This document shows positions 45,812-58,500 of a stretch of 64,000 bases of DNA, piece after piece. A model generated the notes under the pieces. That model did not search any database, had not been told where the DNA came from, and saw only the letters and a program-made list of their open reading frames with translations. Position 1 is the first letter of the stretch; the number at the start of each line of letters is the position of its first letter. Origin of the DNA: Halichondria panicea (Eukaryota > Porifera > Demospongiae > Suberitida > Halichondriidae); assembly GCF_963675165.1 (NCBI RefSeq), contig NC_087393.1, forward strand, positions 1,513,002 through 1,577,001, given 5' to 3'. The translations under genes and the position numbers were made by a program.

Positions 45812-48800
45812 ATGGCTGCTGCTGTTGATGGTTGGAAAAGAAGCGGTCTTATCCGGGGTCGTGGTATCCCAGCACCCTCTGGCCAGCACCCTGTTGGCTG
45901 TGCTCACCTCATGCATAAGTTTGAGGATGACACGGACACTCTGTTAGTGCGACTGTTCTACCCCTGTCAGGAGGGAGGAAGGAGGTGTCGGTACACACAG
46001 TGGACACCACATAAGCGATACATCAAGGGCTATTTGGAGTATTCGAAGGTAAAGGCGGTTGGCTTCGTATCGACTGTGGTTGGATGGCTCACTGGTAAGC
46101 TGACCTGAGATAATGTGTACTGTACTATTTGTGGGTCCACTTTCATTGAGCATTGATGAGTGTTTATGTTAAGAGCCCAGTTTGGACCTCATAATGTTGT
46201 CATAACTTTGTCATAATAACCTGTAACCGTTGGACTATCTATAGCTTTAGAGGTGGTAAGCTCCAACCAGCTAAAAATTAGCATTTTCCCCAGTAGAAGC
46301 ATATCTGGCATATACCGTATAGTGGGTGATTTTTGTGGGGCAAAATATTTGTGGTTTTCGTGGTTTAACACTGGACCACGAATATTTTTCCCACGAATGA
46401 AGCTACCTTGCCTACCTTTACCTGCAGTGCAAGCAGCAACCATGAAAATAAAACCACGAATGGCTAAATATTGCTGAACCACAAATATTTGACCCCCGAA
46501 AATTACGGTATCAAGAGTAGATAAGAGTAAGAGTGTTGAACTGCTAGTAACAGCGATTTCCTTGACATGCGTCATCACTTGATAGTAATCAGTACTGATT
46601 TGTTATGGTAGCAACACTACAGTTCAGTGCTACAAACCACAGACCACAGTTTTACTTAACGGCACTCATTAATTGAATAGTGAAGACAGTGATGACGCAT
46701 GTCAAGGCAAATGCGGTTCCATGATTACTACAGCAGTTCAACACTCTTACTCTTATCTACTCTTGACGGTATAGATAATGTATATAACCACATAAAAAGC
46801 CTAAATGAAGCCATAATTTACCACAGGGCCAAACTCAACTACCGTATTACTAGAATGTTTTAGGAGCGTTGATCGCTTCGGTAAAAATGCCAAAATGCAA
46901 CCTAGGTTAGGGTCAAATCTACTGATTGGCTCATTCGCAATATTCTAGTGATACGGTGTTTTGCTGAGACTCTCGTTAATCCGGCCACCCTGGGGGACAG
47001 TGCAGCTTGGCCAGAATAGCGATGTGGCCACAATTCAGAAAATAACCGTAGCTAAAAAACAACCTACCTCAAATCTAATGACTAATTTTGCAGTTCTGTC
47101 TCGAGAATAATAATGTTCTCTATTTAAGTGTAATCTGCCAAACCACAAACAAAACGTCATATCCGACCATAATAAACTGCACTAAAAACCTAGTTTGGGG
47201 AAGCCAGTACTGGCCAGTATACGGAATAGGGAGTGTTTCAGGGCGAGTTGTGTACAGTAAACATCTATATATATAATAGTTAGACACTGTTTAGGAAGTT
47301 TCTACATGATTTAGAAGCCCAAAGGGCTGGTTGTAGTATCCCGAACGTAGTGAGGGTTCTACTAGCCCTGAGGGTTTCTAAATCATGTGGAAACTTCCTA
47401 AACAGTGTCTAAGCATTTTAGCAACCATGAGTTTCTATCCAATCAGATTTGAATGTTCTTATCTAATCTTTGCTACATGATTTTCTAAGTACAGTTGTAG
47501 TATGTAAGTACGTGATTTTCTAAGTTGGATAGAACACTACTTTTAGCCAATCAAATTGCAGTATTTATGGCAAACATGATCTAAATAGCTAGCAATATCC
47601 GTGCCAAACCAAATGGCCAATATATCGAGGTGGCCGTACTTTAGAGAGCGGAATAGTGAGAGTCTATACTGTATATCTAGCACCAATTTTTAAGCACATA
47701 ATTTTCGTGACTGACCTTGAACCTCGAAAATTTTGAACAATTCTGGTACTTTTGAGTAACCCGCAAATATTTGGTCTTTGAAAATTTGGCGCTATAAGTA
47801 TACGGTATCAAGATCAAGAAGCCTCTGAAATGTTGATGACCATAGACAGTCATCCACCTACTGTAATCCTCTAAGCTTGAATAAGTGTGTGGCCCCGTAA
47901 TCGACAAACTATACTTGTTACTCTGCAGAGCCAAAGGTTCCTGCACTCAGAGATGCACCTTTATATATGGGAAAGCAAGATGCAGAGGCTGAATGTTCTC
48001 CTTCAGAAGCCACACCTACTTCAAGCCCATCATTGTTCCCTGTGCTAGTGTACTCCCATGGGCTTGGTGCAATGAGCATGACCTACTCTGCCATTTGTTG
48101 TGACCTTGCCTCTCACGGCTATGTGGTCGCCTCAGTGGAACACAGGTTGGTACATATACTCTGCATTCATTGTTTGGTATGCACTGTAGACTTTTATGCT
48201 GTAAGTATGCAAGAGGGATAATCGAACGGTGTAATATAGTTGCATCATACTGGTTTCCAAGTATCATCCAACATCTACCGGTCATAGTTGGTTGCTTATT
48301 AAAAAAAACTCGGGGATCATTACCTAATCACATTGCAGGATTCTATACCCGACTTCACGAATGCATGCACTAACCCTCAGGAATTCCGCAAATAACTACA
48401 ATTTTTGATAATACTATTATAGTCGTGGTGCATGGCTTTAAGGTTACGGTAAACAGTTTGCTCATGAATATTCATGATTTTTCTTATAATGATTTTTGTG
48501 AAACTATAAATGCCATGAGAGAAATTTGAAGCACATACATGATAAATATATTGGTGTATCAATCTGTATGACAAGTATCAATCTTCAAAACATCTTCCAG
48601 TGGAAGCTCTGAGCGATCATCAAGTTACTAGAAACAACACAAAACTAGTAGTCATTTTAAACTTCCAAAAACACTTCTAGCTCTGTGTTCTTGGTCTTAT
48701 ATGATGCTTCTTACCATTCTGGAGGGCGTGTAGAAGCGTTTTTTTCTTTCCAGGCCAACAAACTCTCACAAAATAATAATATGTAGACTAACTCCACTTA

Positions 48801-51800
48801 AAATGGCGGCCAGAGCCAAGGAAAACAGCCTCTTGTGAGTTTTCAGTAGCCTTTTTCCGAAATATCTCTTCTACACGCCCTACATATAGTGAAGCTACAG
48901 TAGACTGTACCTAAGCTTTATAGTAAAAATGTCTATTCGAGCCATAAAATGACTACTGCGTTTCAGCTGGACTTCCAGCTCATTCTAGCTGGAAAAGATC
49001 ACTAGATCTAGCTCATGAATAATTAATGAGCAAACGGTTGACCGTAACCTTAAGTATCACATCCTGGGTATAATATCAATAGGTATATTTACCACATTCT
49101 GCATGTACTGTACTACACTCCTTAGATGCATGTCTGACGACATAATAATGTGGTCAGACAAAAGCACTGGGAGCATGTGATTTATACAATGATAGTTACT
49201 AACCCTAACCCTAACCCCAACCACTCAATTAGAAATAGGAGCGTACATATCTAATTATGGAACACTTATTACCCCCAGAGATCGCTCAGCATGTGTGTCT
49301 CATTTGCGAGTGCCCACACCAGGAAAAGATGGGCTTATGGATGAGTGGTTGGAGCATCGCTTCCTCAGAGAGGGGGAGAAAGAGTTCCCTGTCAGGAACG
49401 AGCAGGTGAGAGCTTCTTTATTGTCACTAATTTGGTCCTCATTCGTGAACGTCTGGTTTTGGTGTTACAGAATAGACACTGAGCCAGTCTGATTTGGGCA
49501 CGATCTAAGCATGTGTGACAATCGCAATTCCAGTTTTTAAGAAGCCAAAGGAGTATTTTGTTTGGATTGCCCAAAAATATACATTTTTGGTGGGATAAGT
49601 ACATATATCTACATAGTCATAGTGTGTGTAGGTCTATTAATTTTGTGCATGCAGGTAAAGAAGCGTTCATCAGATGCAAGAAGAGCCTTGGACGTGTTAG
49701 GATTGCTCAACGAGGGAGCACCCGTGGGGAACTTATTGGGGGTGGACCTCGACTTTGGTCAGTTCAAAGGTCGTCTTGATTTGAACATGGCTGGTATGAT
49801 GGGCCATTCATTCGGAGGAGCTACTGTCATCCAGACACTCAGTGAGGACCAACGTTTCAAGTGAGTTAAACTATGGAATTGCAACTTTCTTATGTAGAAT
49901 TTACTATGTGATTGTCATACAGAGGGGGGAGGGGGATACCCCCCCCCCTCTAAAATATGCATCCATATACTAGTTGTATGACTGAGTATTTATATGCAAA
50001 CGAAACCCTAACGCCCACCAGAATTCACCAAGACCATCTAATTAACTAGGCATGTCCCTGAATGTGTTTCCATATCCGGCGATATGACATACTTAAAGGG
50101 GATTGAATGGACAGTCAACTTTTTTTTAGCAACATTTTTGTTTGTGACTCAGACCCCCTCCTTTCAAATTGCCTGGATGCCTTTATTTCACCCCTCTACT
50201 TCAAAATCCTGTGTTACACCCTCATTGGCATGCATGTTGCACTACATGTATCTCAGTTTTTATGCCTCGAGGCGTAGCCGCACTAGGGCTACGGTAAAGC
50301 TGTGTGTCTGTTCCAGCTGTAACTGCTCAACAGTTGCAATTGTACTGTATTATCTCGATAATTATGACTATTTACACCCCCTCCTTCCACACATAGGACC
50401 ATGTACACTTGTTAATTTTTTTTTATTGTGTATAATAATTATATATGCAAAATACTTATTATGATACACAGTTGTAGTTCTTACCCGTGCTATTTACCCC
50501 CCCCCCTTCCACACACAGGACCATGAACAGTGTACTTCATTATTTATAGTTATAGTTCTTACCCGTGCTTGGACTTAGGAAGCACCCACCTGTCACATGC
50601 ATTCTTTGCCCCATTACACACACGTTGACCTGGGACAAAACGCATGCACACAAACACAATTACCATCCTCACTCACATTCACATTATGACAGGTGTGGTG
50701 TTTGCCTGGACACTTGGATGCTCCCAGTGCACAAGGAACTCTATGAGAACGGCTCAGTGATTCAACAACCCCTCATCTTCATCAACAGCTTCGACTTTCA
50801 GTGGAAGGAAAACATCGAACAGATGACAAAAATGACCACACCTCCAAACGAACAAGGGATATCGACATCTAGGATACTAACACTGATGTGAGTAGTATAA
50901 TTATATAGGCTTTTGTTATTATGATTGCACGGGAGTCATCTGTGTTTTATGAATTCATGGATTTGAACAACTAAAGCTCCATTTATTTTTCCGTTTTCAG
51001 TGGAAGCTATAATAGTATTATTATTATAGAGCCTTTTGTATCTAAATACAAACGTAATTAACTTAATTAGTACTAACAAGAAAAATGGTATGTATAGGTT
51101 CACCGACTGAGGATTAGTACATCATGGTTCATGCACTATCTCCTCCATATGCATGCAGAGGCACGAACCACTTGTACCAGAGTGATGTCCTGTTTCTGTT
51201 CCCTACCTGGTTGAGCTCCTCCACTCTCAGCACTCTGGACGTGAGCATTGCTCACGCAGTCAACATGGATACCAGTCACGCCTTCTTGAAAAGGCACTTG
51301 CTAATGGGTGAGTGGGGGATCGAGACGCTTGTAATCTGTCTTTATATCTGAGATGTTGTGTAATTGCGTGCGTACCTGTACGTTCCACTATCAAAAACCG
51401 TATTTGCTTGATCAGAGGCCGCTCTCGTATAAAGACCGCACTCATATAGTATAGCCTTTCTACAGCCCATCTTCAGTGAAATAGAAACCGCTCTCAAATA
51501 GTAGCCTCAGTGAACTTTGACCCTATCTGAGGTTATCATCTTTGCAGGTGTAGTATCTATGGTAGCAGTTAGCTCGATAGCAGCTTGTTACTGCTTTAGT
51601 AAGACTTTCTTATGGCAGAGTTCAAGTTTGTTCAAACATAAGGTTGAATTTGCTGGGGTGCCAGTAGGCCTAATAAACGCCTCTTTCGAATTGTAGCCTC
51701 CTTTGCCAGCAAAATGAAGCCGCGGCCTTTGATCGCACAAATACGGTATGTGTATAGAGCATACAATACAGTGAAGCCTCACAATATAAAAAATAATCTA

Positions 51801-52178
51801 TAAACTGTTGTCTTTTATAGGGTGATCAAAGAACACTCCATGAGATTTTGTCTATATTGAGATAGTCCTTTCAATATAAATTAGAGTGGACATTCCACTG
51901 TGCACTTATCCTTTGCTTGTATGGTTATGGTGAAAAGATCCTAATTGTTATTTTCCATGCATGCAGATCCGAGTTACCAGGGTCCGATTCCCAATCTTGA
52001 TGGGTGTGAAGGTCATTCTGAGCACATCCTCTTTGGTTCCAATATTGACATCACCCCATCCGACGAGGCAGGTCAAGAAGATCACGTGGCCACCACAGGA
52101 CAAGAGGAGGTAGTGAGTAGCGATGTTGGCGGTAACTCAGAGCAGAAACAAGAGTCTAGTGTGTCGTCTAATTTGTAA
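45812..52178 (+). CDS. PAF-acetylhydrolase (PLA2G7/PAFAH2-like), copy 2
   Basis: Seven exons: 45,812-46,094; 47,929-48,145; 49,279-49,405; 49,655-49,860; 50,693-50,887; 51,159-51,307; 51,967-52,178 (TAA). Intron positions and phases equal those of copy 1; the product is 462 residues. Differences from copy 1 are a longer basic N-terminus, an extended end of exon 1, an inserted Ser/Thr/Glu-rich stretch early in exon 2, and a longer acidic C-terminus. The triad is intact: GHSFGG (exon 4), CLDTWML (exon 5), GTNHLYQSD (exon 6). The introns are much larger than in copy 1 because they contain MITEs. A poly(A) signal (aataaa, 52,245) follows. The role is hydrolysis of PAF and oxidised phospholipids. 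No signal peptide is seen. Confidence 0.9.
46313..46510. mobile_element. MITE, ccgtata family
   Basis: Starts taccgtatagtgggtgattt and ends gacccccgaaaattacggta, imperfect inverted ends, with internal 'ccacgaat' words in both orientations. In intron 1 of PAF-AH 2. Confidence 0.7.
46841..46957. mobile_element. Small MITE, 'accgtattactagaat'
   Basis: Left accgtattactagaatgttt, right aatattctagtgatacggt, inverted with one mismatch near the ends; 117 bp. Half copies are seen near 27,980 and 24,070. Confidence 0.7.
46965..47673 (+). mobile_element. Tc1/mariner-pogo-like MITE, split copy
   Basis: Matches the 26.6 kb copy over 46,965-47,276 and again over about 47,586-47,673 (ending gagtctatactgta). 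Between them a hairpin MITE has been inserted. Confidence 0.7.
47277..47585 (+). mobile_element. Hairpin MITE, 'gacactgtttagg' family, nested
   Basis: The gacactgtttaggaagttt at 47,283 is inverted at about 47,390-47,410 (gaaacttcctaaacagtgtc) around a loop containing cccgaacgtagtgagg. An AT-rich tail ends ggcaaacatgatctaaat. It interrupts the preceding element. Confidence 0.75.
48438..49053. mobile_element. TTAA-flanked MITE (possibly piggyBac-mobilised)
   Basis: Left ttaaggttacggtaaacagt and right, inverted, ttaaggttacggtcaaccgt, continuing through 'ttgctcat'. TTAA on both outer edges is what piggyBac-type insertion produces. 616 bp, no coding capacity, in intron 2 of PAF-AH 2. Confidence 0.7.
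49914..50222. mobile_element. MITE, 'cagggtttcat' family member
   Basis: Shares with 11,390-11,578 the words 'tactagttgtatgactgagt', 'gtcaac/agcaacattt' and the end 'ctgtgttacaccct'. In intron 4 of PAF-AH 2. Confidence 0.55.
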
Positions 52179-52362
52179 GATAGTTATGCTTTAAGCTTCA
52201 GAATAGTGAAATTGTTAAAATTGTTTTTGATTCGTTCACTTTTTAATAAACATTATCATATTGCATACGTATTTGAATAATTGTATAACTTAAGTCTTGG
52301 TTGCTTAATTAACATAAGTGCCATGCGCATGTATGTACACGACCTTAAAACGTCTCGAATTA

Positions 52363-52415
52363 TAAGAGTGCATGGAAGCTTAAGTAGCTTCTACTGAAGC
52401 TTCCATGCACTCTTA
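52363..52415. other. 53-nt near-perfect hairpin
   Basis: taagagtgcatggaagctt is exactly inverted as aagcttccatgcactctta. After one mismatch a further 5-bp stem (agtag/ctact) closes on a 3-base loop. It lies about 110 bases past the poly(A) signal of PAF-AH 2. Confidence 0.75.
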
Positions 52416-53241
52416 CAAGTATTTATACATTGGTAATGTATTAGCATTTCCTCCATGCATGCACTTATGATATAACATTGTATAATGACTATATGTACTG
52501 CTAAACAACTATACTATGTAGAGACAAAAAGCATAATTTTAAGTGATGTATACGTCCTTCTGCATGTGCTGTTGACTGTCAAGCTGTTTCTAGTCTTGAT
52601 CACAGTTGACAGTTGGTCAACAATTAAATACACTTTCATGCCTGACTGACGTGTATAATGAACTATTATTTTACAGTAAACCCACCAAGCCCGGGGATGA
52701 GGTGGTTTACGCTGTCATAAATCTCTAGAACCATAATAATTATGAGTGTACATGCATGTTATAATAATTATATATCCTACCGGTATGTGATATAGGCTAT
52801 GCATGCTAAGCTGAGCATCTACTCCCCTACTGTGATCTACATGGGAAGTACATGGGAAAAGTGCCTCAGAGCAGGTATACTATATGCATGGGACTTAGTA
52901 TACCTGCAAATTTACTTAGTTACAGTATACCTCAGCCACTTTAGTACCCTCACTACGCTCGGGATACTAAATCAGTGCCTTAGCAAGCTAGCCAGATACA
53001 AGATCTTTACCAAACGTGTCTAGATCTGGGGAGGGATTTGTACCATACTTATACCACCTATAGCAACGGTATGAAAGTAGTACGTACATATACTTATACC
53101 AGGAAGGACCAGTGATTTAAGTGATTCATGATCAGTTAGACTATATTTGTACGTTGTAAAAGGGATGAAATTGTAAAGCCCAGTACTGCAGTATATATAA
53201 TTATACAGGTACATTTATTCTCATTGAAATTGAAACTCTAA
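52416..53241. other. Intergenic
   Basis: No gene. One short inverted word pair with 'ctcactacgctcgggatact' at about 52,950 recalls the loop of the hairpin MITEs. Confidence 0.4.
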
Positions 53242-54304
53242 TTATACAGATACACAACAGCTATAATAAGAATCAGTCAGCCCTTGATGGTTTATCAATG
53301 GCGTCACTTCTGAAGGCTCAGCTGTGCTTGGGCTGAGGAAGTTGGGAGCATGATCGGCTGTGTCCGTAGGTAGGCTGACTCTAGTGGAGGGTGGAGCTGT
53401 TTGTAGTCCTGGACTAGCCGTCTCAATATCTGCTCTGTTGACAAACCTCACATGTCTTGTTCTGCTACGAAAACTGTAGCACATATAAACAAAAACTAGG
53501 AATGGGAAAGATGACATAAAAGTTGCTATACATGTAGTTGTTTGTGATAAAACCAAATCTCCAATTGATATAAAATCCATCCCTATATATAACACAAGCA
53601 GAATAATAACCAAAAGAACAAAAAAGATTCCAATTTCTTTCAGTACATCTTCTCTCCTTGCAATTTGCCTTCTTTGCAAAGTACAAAACCAGATGATTAA
53701 AACAATGTTTCCTATCAAGCTTATCAGTACTATTGTAGATCTAGGTGGTATAATTAGAGTTGCCAAAAATAGAGTTAATTTGAAATTTAATACCTGCTGA
53801 AGTATTCAAGTGCACTGAACACCAACCCAACAATCAATATTACTGTGACAAATAGAACTTCCAAACAGTAACTTAGCGAAGTCAATTGATCACTCCAAGG
53901 ACGCCTTCTTGTGTAACAATCACACAACTGTGTTACTAGGGGTATAAATAGATAGACAGTATAGCCATCATCCACAATAAACCAGTTGCTACACTGTCAT
54001 ACAATAGACGAACAGCAATACAAAACTGATACATCGACTCATTTGCTTCAGTGAATGCAGAAATGGTCCAAAGCCAGAACGCTCCCAGCTATAGTGTAGT
54101 GATGACAGTCGTGCCTTCTTACTATAGAAATTTAGTCTTTTTTCGACAGTAGATAAACACAATATTTAAGACCATCCCAACAAAACTCAATGGAAGCAAC
54201 ATTGAGATTACTGCTGCTTGAACGATGTAGGGTTCAGGCACAGTTCCATTCTGGGCTGCAGTGGAACCATTTGGATAGCTCTGACTAAGATAGTAACACT
54301 CCAT
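53242..54304 (-). pseudogene. Broken inverted copy of the 7TM receptor
   Basis: Minus-strand segments 54,304-54,122, 53,975-53,787 and 53,766-53,242 align in order with the intact 7TM gene at 43.8 kb. Breaks: a small insertion and stop just after the first membrane segment (about 54,122), a TAG in the second segment region (about 54,090), and a deletion with frame change at about 53,790. The C-terminal part is intact and its tail is almost identical to the functional copy, while the N-terminal part is clearly more diverged. Confidence 0.8.
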
Positions 54305-55189
54305 TTATAACACAGATTTTTAAAAATTTCTTTAGATCAGCACCAAGTTTCGTGAATGTGAATGTTGTTGGCTTGCTTAATAGATTCTCATTCTACACCA
54401 ATCCACCCACATGCGCATGTGCTCATGATCATTTATGGCCTGACCATTGTGACTATTTTTGTCATGATTCCTATTGTTAAACCAATATGCTTCGACCAGG
54501 ATTGGCACTACTTCTGTAGCTTTTTAGCACTTTTCACGTCCAACTGTTATGGGAAGGATCACATCTGAATAGGAAGACCGTAGATCATCAACCACATCAT
54601 TACTTTTGTATAATATCAAAACTCATAACTTATACAAAATGCACATTCAATGCCACAAATTGTCACACAAATGTATGCATGTATGTATATACTGCATTGA
54701 CTGCATGTAATCATGCATGTCATGCCATGCATGTCCCTTAATAGAGAGAGGGGGGTAATTGTTTAGGGTCTTTTGTCACCCAAATGCATGCATATACTGC
54801 ATTAACTGCATGTAATCATTTTGAGAGAGAGGGGTAATTGTTTAGGGTCTTTTGTAGGATGCTTCACTGTACACTCAATGACATCCTTTTGCTTGTATAA
54901 AAATATACACTATAATTATATAGTGAAAGCTTGATTGAATTACGGGTGTGCATGACGTGGGTTTTGCCCAGTATACTGCACAAGGAGCTCTCATGCAGAA
55001 TGCATGGTGGGTGGTTCAACCAGAATGGTTCAACCATGGTTCAACTAGTACGTACATAGTAGGTGATGCCTTCTGAAGATGGGCATGTTGTACTCACAGG
55101 TGAGTGAGGGGTCGGTCGATTGCAACTAGATCAAAATTTTGAATTTGCATGCATGCAATGCAGATTGGCGAGCAGCAGACAAGACAAAC

Positions 55190-55275
55190 TCAGCCTCAGC
55201 TACCATGACAGGGTCCAATTCCCAATATTGATGGATATGAGAGTCATTCTGAGCTCTGAGCACATGCATGCATCC
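55190..55275 (+). pseudogene. PAF-AH last-exon fragment
   Basis: ctaccatgacagggtccaat through gagagtcattctgagc matches the start of exon 7 of both PAF-AH genes with small insertions and no open frame. Confidence 0.65.
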
Positions 55276-55336
55276 TGTTCCTTGGCCTTATCAGTGTTAA
55301 GCTAAGAATACAATGCCTCCACTCTGCCACAGAGCT

Positions 55337-55380
55337 AGCCTCGATTCCAGGCCTTTTAATCGGCCTTGAATCGAGGCTAC
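55337..55380. mobile_element. Minimal palindrome of the 'tagcctcg' family
   Basis: tagcctcgattccaggcc is inverted as ggccttgaatcgaggcta (one mismatch) around a short AT-rich loop of about 8 bases. This is the two ends of the 25.7 kb type element with almost no interior. Confidence 0.75.
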
Positions 55381-55509
55381 CACAGAGAGGTAGATACACC
55401 CACCTTTTTAACTAATCACGCCCACCTGAATTAATGCTGACATCAGCAGGTTTGTTGAACAAACTGTTGTGAACGTGACTGAGCAGTTCTGTTGTGTTCT
55501 GTTGGCTTT

Positions 55510-58500
55510 ATGGAACCTGTGGCTGGTTCCTCCAGTGGAAGATGCGAGCAAGATCAATGTGGGGGGTGTCTGGTGGAGGAAAACTCTGGGGGCATGATCA
55601 TGCTTGTGAGAAATTTGATCTGTAGATCTACGTATATTCATAATTATGTGGTAGTATTATTATAAATTGAATTGTAGTCTGTGCCATGTCAATAGCTACA
55701 CTAAACGTTTGAGGGGAGTCCATTCTATGTGTACATTTTTAGAGTGTTAACTTGATTACTGTTACGACAATCTCGTCATGTGATACCTACCTCAACTGTC
55801 CAGACATGTAACGCTTGTGGAGCGGTGGTGACTGATCAACAGCTGGTGTTTGCTGGAGAGGGACAGTCAAGCAGTTACGGCACGAGGTTTGGCAGCAAGA
55901 AAAATAGTGGTGATACAGGTCGTCTTTACTATCTACAGTCCTACACCCAAGGACCACCCCCTATTGTGACCGACCCCTTAGCACTATGCATTCATCCTAG
56001 ATTTAATCTACCAATAGAAACCACCTTTTTAGTAAGACCACGTTTACCTAAGACCTGTTATGGATACTGTTCATTGTATCTTGTTCATTCATGCCTATGG
56101 TATGTATAGACATTGTGTAATTATAATATGCAGTACTTATTGTTCAGCACCCTGGGAGCATTGAGTCAGAAGGTGAAAGGTCGTTATGTGGATCTCCAGA
56201 AGAAAAGAGAGGTAAGATGCATGTCCATTACTAGCCTCGATTCCAGGCCGCACTCCTTGTTGAGGCCTTGTGAAGGAGGCTAGTCTATTACCAGGTATTA
56301 GAGATTGCATGCACTGCTGTCTCATACTGTCATGTATATCTCTAACCCCATCCCCACTTACAGAGAAGCCTGCTTGCTGTGATTGATAAGATGGGTTGCG
56401 ATGCTCATATCAGAGGAGCTGAATTACGAACGGTACACTCTCTTACTATAAAAATCTTCTTCTTCCTTCAAACAATTCCTCTCCTGCAGTGTAAGGACGA
56501 AGGCATACGCTTGCTGAAAAGCCTCAAATTCCACAAGACAAAACATGTTGCTGCTGGGTGAGTAGATTTCGGGCATGCATGCAGCTGGAAAAAATGTTTA
56601 GGCATAGCAGCATTTAATTATGAATTATAAATCCCTTGAATCTCTTTGTTCCTCCCTTGCAGACTGATCTACCTAGCTCTGAGAAGGCAGGGTCTTGCAG
56701 TCACCTTTAGAGACGTCTCGGTACGTACGCTATCCCTGCATGATCACATAATTGTGACGATAATTCTTATTGCAATAGCAACTGACTCATGTGGGAATGA
56801 AACCACTGAGAAGGAGTGTCATATGGCTCAAGAGGGAATGCAGTGCATCATCTGTAAGTTATATCCATCAAATTTGTCTCCAGCTAGTGCACACTAAAAT
56901 TCACTGTACAACTCTCCAGTTAAAAGTATTGGGTTTAATTTAATGATCACCCTCCTAACCGGGGGCAACGAGAATTTTGTTGTTGTTCTTGGATATGTTG
57001 TTCTTGTATCCAGTCTGTTGCGTATGATTTTTTTGCCACAGCATAATTTTTTCTTCCTTGCACCACCTCCAGCTCTCAGGAGGAGAAATTGTCAGTGATT
57101 TGCCGTTCACATTTGAGCAGAGAATACAACTATTGCTGGACCAATTGAAGTTACCAAAGAAAGAGACGAATGAAGCTAAAAGAGCTGCTAATGAGTGAGT
57201 CAAGGACAGACACCATTTCTTAATCGTACTATAATTATTATAGTCGCAAATCTAGGTAAGGATCGCAAATAATTTATGCCGAAGTTCTAGGAACTGTGCA
57301 TCCCTCAATCCACGTATCTCACCTAATCAACTATTCAAAGGCCAAGTGATATAACGCTCGCCAAATTTACCTCTATAATTATATGGTACACTAAATTGTG
57401 ATAAAAGAGTATATATAATCATGGCCTGTGAACAATTGTACTTCCTCTATTCTACAGTTTGAAGGAGATTTTGTTTGGTTCCAACGAGTAAGTGAGATTA
57501 ATTTTGGCTATTCAAATCTCGGCTCATCCTCTCACCCCTTTATAGAAAACTTGAGATCCACTCTTACTGTACTATCTTGATATTTGCTCTTGACCATGTC
57601 TACAAGGACAAGCCTCAGGCAGTAAGACAAACTCCTCCTCTTTGGCACTATTGATTTGTGCAGTTCCACAATTTTCTTACCCGTACTAATGCAATGAAAT
57701 GATGTACGAGTGCCTGCCAGTTTGAGGGTGTTTGGGGGAGGAGGGCAAGTACTCACTGTCATATAATTATACCTGTTAAAATACTATAATTATTTGTCCT
57801 TCTTTCTTGATTGTCATTGTAGGAACACTGGATTACTTCAGTCGCCAACCTTGTGCAAATTAAGACTACAACTATGACTAATGTGAGAACATGCATGATG
57901 TCACTATACAAAACGTATAGCTTTGTACAATAATGTCTACACGTGCATGGTTGCTAGCGGTGTTGGTTGGACTAACAGTGGCTGCATGTACATATTAACA
58001 GGAGCCCATAAATAAGAGAAGAAGCGGCTAACTTCAACGTATACTCGGGGATCACGTTTCGTAATTGCCGCTGAAACTGCTCTTCCTTGTATGGAAGCGA
58101 CTAAGTGCTTGCAACCGCAGCCCTGTATTGCGTATAACACGTGTAGGGATTCAAACGTAAGTGACTCTGTATAATTATATGGAAATGCGGTCATAACCAC
58201 TTACGAAACGTCATCTCCGTAGTCAGCCGCTTCTTCTCTTATTTATGGGCTCCTGGTATTAAGTATTATTTAGAACACACCTAGCCAAGATTAAGTGTTT
58301 TAATCTGCGTGCCGAGGATGGCCTCGAGGTTAACGTGGTGCTCGAGGCGCAGCTGAGAGCATTACGTAACCGAGAGGCCATCCGAGTGCACCAGATTAAA
58401 ACACGTGACTTAGCTAGGTGTGTTCTAAAGGATTTAGTGCTGTCACGTGAGCTCTAGCCTCGTGGCAGCTAGATCTAGCTACATTTCAAATCAATTGCTG

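Larger units (their letters stand above)
54305..55509. other. Intergenic with tandem duplication and PAF-AH exon relic
   Basis: A direct repeat (about 54,677-54,771 and 54,787-54,857) carries 'gagaggggtaattgtttagg' twice. A PAF-AH last-exon relic lies at 55,190-55,275 and a mini-palindrome at 55,337-55,380. Confidence 0.55.
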
